This document shows, piece by piece, positions 61,004-64,000 of a stretch of 64,000 nt of DNA; the stretch's first letter is position 1; each line of letters begins with the position of its first letter. The DNA is from Roseomonas rosulenta (GTDB lineage: Bacteria > Pseudomonadota > Alphaproteobacteria > Acetobacterales > Acetobacteraceae), in NCBI RefSeq assembly GCF_016106005.1, contig NZ_JACADR010000002.1, positions 1 to 64,000 on the forward strand, read 5' to 3'. Both the position numbers and the translations under genes were made by a program. The notes beneath the pieces were generated by a model. The model had not been told where the DNA came from, did not search any database, and was given only the letters and a program-made list of their open reading frames with translations.

Positions 61004-62143
61004 ATGGACCAGGCCTTCATCCCCGCCGTGTTCATGCGCGGCGGATCCTCCAAGGGGGTGTTCTTCCACGCGAAGGACCTGCCGCGCGACCGCGGGAAGC
61101 AGGATGCGATCTTCCTGTCGGTGCTGGGCAGCCCCGATCCCTACGGGCGGCAGCTCGACGGTATGGGCGGGGGGATCTCGTCGCTGTCGAAGGCCGTGAT
61201 TGTCGGGCCGCCGACGCATGCGGACGCCGATGTGGACTACACCTTCGCGCAGGTCGCGGTGGATCGCCCGCTGGTGGACTGGTCGTCCAACTGCGGCAAC
61301 CTTTCCTCCGCCATCGGCCCCTTCGCGGTGGATGAGGGCCTCGTGCGCGCCTCCGACGGCGAAGCGCTGGTGCGCATCCACCAGGTCAACACGCAGCGCA
61401 TCATCCATGCGCGCTTCCCGGTGCGCGGCGGGCGCGCGGCGGTGGCCGGCGACTTCGCCATGGCCGGCGTGTCGGGCACCGGCGCGCGCATCCGGCTCGA
61501 CTTCCTCGCCCCCGGCGGTGGCGCGACCGGATCGTTGCTGCCCACCGGCGCCGCGCTCGACACGCTGGACCATGACGGGCGCCGCTACAGGGCCACCATG
61601 GTCGATGCCGCCAATGCCTGCGTCTTCCTCGATGCGCACGAGCTCGGCCTGACCGGCACCGAGAGCCCCGAGGCGATCGAGGCCAGTCCCGCAACGATGG
61701 CGCTGCTCGATGCGCTGCGGCGGATCGCGGCGGTGCGCAAGGGCCTCTGCGCCACGCCCGAGGCGGCGCCGCTCGCCATCCCGAAGGTCGCGGTCGTGGC
61801 ACCCGCCGCGCCCTATCGCGCGCTCGACGGCGCGGAGCATGCCGCCGGCACGCACGACATCGCGGTGCGCATGATCTCGATGGAACGTGCCCATCGCGCC
61901 GTGCCGCTCACCGGCGGCATGGCGCTCGGCGTCGCCTGCCGCATCGCCGGTTCGCTGCCGCAATCGATGGCCGGCCTCATCGCGGGCGACGAGGTGCGCG
62001 TTGCAAATCCCTCCGGCATCCTCTCGGTCGGCGCCGAGGTTTCGCGCCGCGAAACCGGCTGGTTCGCCGACAGTGCCGTGGTGTTCCGCACCGCGCGGCG
62101 CCTCATGCAAGGTGCGGTCGCGGTGCCGATGCGCCTGCTTTGA
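61004..62143 (+). CDS. PrpF-family isomerase (2-methylaconitate isomerase/4-oxalomesaconate tautomerase-like)
   Basis: A 379-residue diaminopimelate-epimerase-fold isomerase. PAVFMRGGSSKGVFFHAKDLP is the PrpF beginning, WSSNCGNLSSAIGPFA carries the conserved Asn-Cys-Gly, and MVDAANACVFLDA and RMISMERAHRAVPLTGGM follow. PrpF acts in the 2-methylcitrate cycle with AcnD, but no prpBCD/acnD is here. The same family includes GalD, which tautomerises 4-oxalomesaconate in gallate breakdown; the downstream LigI-like hydrolase makes that reading attractive. The binding-protein gene starts 58 bp downstream. Confidence 0.88.
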   Translation: MDQAFIPAVFMRGGSSKGVFFHAKDLPRDRGKQDAIFLSVLGSPDPYGRQLDGMGGGISSLSKAVIVGPPTHADADVDYTFAQVAVDRPLVDWSSNCGNLSSAIGPFAVDEGLVRASDGEALVRIHQVNTQRIIHARFPVRGGRAAVAGDFAMAGVSGTGARIRLDFLAPGGGATGSLLPTGAALDTLDHDGRRYRATMVDAANACVFLDAHELGLTGTESPEAIEASPATMALLDALRRIAAVRKGLCATPEAAPLAIPKVAVVAPAAPYRALDGAEHAAGTHDIAVRMISMERAHRAVPLTGGMALGVACRIAGSLPQSMAGLIAGDEVRVANPSGILSVGAEVSRRETGWFADSAVVFRTARRLMQGAVAVPMRLL

Positions 62144-62201
62144 GGGCGCGGCGCGACGTGCGATAGGTGGCGCGTCCAGGAAGCACACGGAGAACCATCC
62201 G

Positions 62202-63179
62202 ATGGTCAGCCGCCGGCATGCGCTTGCCGCCGCCACCCTGCTTGCCGCGCCCGCGGCGCGGGCGCAGGCCACCTGGCCCGACCGGCCGATCCGCGTGGTA
62301 GTGCCCTTCGCAGCCGGCGGCAATGCCGACACCATCGCCCGCATCCTCCAGCCGCGCCTGCAGGAGAAGCTCGGCCAGCCGGTGGTGGTCGAGAACCGGC
62401 CCGGCGCCGGCGGCGCGGTCGGCGCGGCGGAGGTCGCGCGGGTTCGCCCGGATGGCTACACCCTGCTGATCGGATCGAACGGCCCGCTCAGCGTGAACCC
62501 CGCGGTGCAGGCCCGCCTGCCCTACGATGCCGAGCGCGACTTCGCGCCCGTCGCCATGGCCATGCAGGTGCCGCATTGCCTGATGGTGCAGCAGGGCGCG
62601 CCCTATCGCAGCCTGGCCGATGTCGTCGCCGCATCCCGCGCGCAGCCCGATGCGCTGGGGGCGGGCACCGCCGGGGTCGCGAGCGCCACGCATCTCTCGC
62701 TGGAGGCCTTCAAGCTCGCCTCCGGCGCGCGCATCCTGCACGTGCCCTATCGCGGCGGCGGCGCCGCGCTGCCGGATTTCATCGCCGGCAACATCCCGCT
62801 GCTGTTTACCGAATTCTCGACCGCGCTGCCGCTGCACCGCGACAGCAAGGGGCGCATCCTGGCGGTGGCCTCGACCACACGGCTGGCAGCGGTGCCGGAG
62901 GTGCCGACCATGATCGAGCAGGGTATCGCCGGCTTCACCGCCGCCTCCTATGTCGGCCTCATCGCGACGGCCGGCACGCCGTCGGAGGCGCTGCGCAAGC
63001 TGGGCGAGGCGATGACGGCCATCGTCGCCGAACCGGATTTCCAGCGTCGCATGGAAGCAATGGGCGGCGAGACGGCGTCCGGCGCGCTCGCCACCCCCGA
63101 GGGCTTCGCCGCCTTCATCCGCGACGACCTGCGCCGGTCGCGCGAGGTGGTGCGCTCCGCGGGGATCACCGCGCAATGA
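62202..63179 (+). CDS. Tripartite tricarboxylate transporter substrate-binding protein (Bug/TctC family)
   Basis: Periplasmic binding protein of 325 residues. MVSRRHALAAATLLAAPAARAQ is a signal peptide with a twin-Arg-like start; WPDRPIRVVVPFAAGGNADTIAR is the classical TctC opening, and VVENRPGAGGAVGAAEVAR and TAGVASATHLSLEAF follow. No TctA/TctB membrane subunits are adjacent, as is common for the many orphan Bug proteins in this kind of bacterium. Context suggests a di- or tricarboxylate from aromatic catabolism as ligand. GGAGAA precedes the ATG at 62202. Its stop overlaps the next gene by 4 bp. Confidence 0.93.
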   Translation: MVSRRHALAAATLLAAPAARAQATWPDRPIRVVVPFAAGGNADTIARILQPRLQEKLGQPVVVENRPGAGGAVGAAEVARVRPDGYTLLIGSNGPLSVNPAVQARLPYDAERDFAPVAMAMQVPHCLMVQQGAPYRSLADVVAASRAQPDALGAGTAGVASATHLSLEAFKLASGARILHVPYRGGGAALPDFIAGNIPLLFTEFSTALPLHRDSKGRILAVASTTRLAAVPEVPTMIEQGIAGFTAASYVGLIATAGTPSEALRKLGEAMTAIVAEPDFQRRMEAMGGETASGALATPEGFAAFIRDDLRRSREVVRSAGITAQ

Positions 63180-64000
63180 CGCCGCGCGAGACACCCTCGG
63201 GCGCGACCGACTGCCACTGCCACATCTTCGGCCCCGCCGCGCGCTTTCCGTATGCCGAGCCGCGATCCTACACGCCAGAGGACGAGACGCTCGAGGACTA
63301 CCTCGCCTTGCTCGACCGCCTGCAGCTTGACCGCGGCGTGATCGTGCAGCCCTCCGCCTATGACCGCGACAATGCCTGCACGCTGGATGCGCTGCGCCGC
63401 GCGCCGGACCGGCTGCGCGGCGTGGCCGTGGTGGGCAGCGAGGCGACGGCGGACACGCTGCGCGCGATGCATCGCGACGGCATCCGTGGCCTGCGCGCCA
63501 ACGAATACCGGCGCGACGGCGTCGCCGCCTATCATGGCGGGGTGCGGCTCAGCGAGATCGAACCGCTCATGCCCGTGATGGCCGAGCTCGGCTGGCACCT
63601 GCAGCTCTGGATCGACGCGCGGCACCTGCCGGAGCTCGAACCGCGCCTCGCCAGGCTGCCCGTGCCCATCGTGGCGGACCACATGGGCCGCATGCACCAC
63701 AGCCACGGCACCAACGACCCCGGCTTCCAGGCGCTGGTCCGCGGCGTGGCCGAGGGCCGCTACATGACCAAGCTCTCGGGCACATATCGCCTGGGAGCAA
63801 CGGCGCCGGACTACCTCGAGGCTAAGCCCTTCCACGACGCGCTGGTCGCAGCCAATCCCGATGCGCTGGTCTGGGGCACCGACTGGCCGCATCCGCGCCC
63901 CGATGGCGGGCGGCCGGATGCGGCGCGGCTGCTGCGGGTGTTCCTCGACTGGACGACCGATCCCGTGCTGCGGCGGAAGATCCTGACGGACACGCCGGCG
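63176..64000 (+). CDS. LigI-like amidohydrolase (2-pyrone-4,6-dicarboxylate lactonase family), 3' end outside window
   Basis: The frame starts at an ATG that overlaps the preceding stop (ATGA) and is open to the right edge, giving 275 visible residues that seem to lack only the last few. DCHCHIFGPAARFPYAEPRS is the start typical of COG3618-type hydrolases, VIVQPSAYDRDNACTLDALR and VADHMGRM (metal-site His) follow, and VWGTDWPHPRP carries the catalytic Asp. LigI hydrolyses the lactone 2-pyrone-4,6-dicarboxylate to 4-oxalomesaconate; other relatives act on sugar or terpenoid lactones. With a PrpF-type tautomerase two genes upstream, the oxalomesaconate route fits. Confidence 0.85.
   Translation, partial: MTPRETPSGATDCHCHIFGPAARFPYAEPRSYTPEDETLEDYLALLDRLQLDRGVIVQPSAYDRDNACTLDALRRAPDRLRGVAVVGSEATADTLRAMHRDGIRGLRANEYRRDGVAAYHGGVRLSEIEPLMPVMAELGWHLQLWIDARHLPELEPRLARLPVPIVADHMGRMHHSHGTNDPGFQALVRGVAEGRYMTKLSGTYRLGATAPDYLEAKPFHDALVAANPDALVWGTDWPHPRPDGGRPDAARLLRVFLDWTTDPVLRRKILTDTPA

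Noticed and set aside
61004-62143. Assigning the PrpF-family gene to the 2-methylcitrate cycle
   Set aside because: No prpB, prpC, prpD or acnD is in the window, while a LigI-like lactonase is downstream in the same operon.

Overview
The window is a dense, GC-rich chromosomal stretch (I estimate roughly 70% GC by eye, not computed) with third codon positions almost always G or C, 4-bp ATGA/GTGA stop-start overlaps and few non-coding gaps. The gene families point to an aerobic or micro-aerobic alphaproteobacterium, most likely Acetobacteraceae of the Roseomonas type: a urea cluster of ureDABCEFG diverging from urtABCDE, a single-chain SecDF, a Bug/TctC binding protein, and many amidohydrolases and peptide-type ABC genes. 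The taxonomy is inference. I saw no rRNA, tRNA, CRISPR array, insertion sequence or phage gene.

Layout. 0-2.5 kb: the C-terminal part of a class III nucleotide cyclase (5' end outside the window), a patatin-like lipase and a small methyltransferase. 2.5-9.1 kb (minus): a five-gene operon for a 2-oxoacid:ferredoxin oxidoreductase (korB, korA and a GltD-like flavoprotein with ferredoxin domain), followed by a phosphoribosyltransferase and a PLP decarboxylase/lyase. 9.3-15.5 kb (minus): urease structural and accessory genes with a 3-hydroxyacyl-CoA dehydrogenase-type gene at the end. 15.8-21.2 kb (plus): the urea ABC transporter behind a near-consensus sigma-54 promoter. 21.3-29.2 kb: a metabolic mosaic (Zn-alcohol dehydrogenase, DUF1028 protein, orphan peptide-binding protein, CnbZ-like protein, SDR, ketopantoate-reductase-like enzyme, DUF4347-like protein, Gfo/Idh oxidoreductase). 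29.3-31.9 kb: secDF. 31.9-34.2 kb: iron alcohol dehydrogenase, hydroxyisobutyrate-type dehydrogenase and the remains of a VOC/glyoxalase gene.

34.2-43.5 kb (minus): an eight-gene operon in which a dipeptide-type ABC transporter is interleaved with two amidohydrolases and a class II aldolase. 43.6-50.3 kb (minus): a three-gene set of transglutaminase, circularly permuted ATP-grasp fused to alpha-E, and transglutaminase fused to DUF2126. This conserved system is predicted to make or modify a peptide and has no settled function. 50.5-57.5 kb: a ferric-reductase-like flavocytochrome, a D-aminoacylase-type hydrolase, a small secreted protein, a carnitine-dehydrogenase-like enzyme, a beta-lactamase-fold serine hydrolase without the general-base glutamate, and an itaconyl/mesaconyl-CoA hydratase plus CitE-like lyase pair. 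57.8-60.0 kb: a small monooxygenase, then dadA divergent from an Lrp-type regulator with palindromic operators between them. 60.0-64.0 kb: a DapA-family aldolase, a PrpF/4-oxalomesaconate-tautomerase-like isomerase, a TctC-type binding protein and a LigI-like lactone hydrolase that runs off the right edge.

How it fits together. The strongest theme is organic nitrogen: nitrogen-controlled urea uptake and urease, peptide or amide uptake with intracellular amidohydrolases, D-aminoacylase and D-amino-acid dehydrogenase. The second theme is CoA-thioester and aromatic-acid breakdown. Most promising for new biology are the kor operon with its two unexpected 3' genes, the ATP-grasp/transglutaminase cluster, the lysine-rich tail on the urease gamma subunit and the transporter-hydrolase operon.
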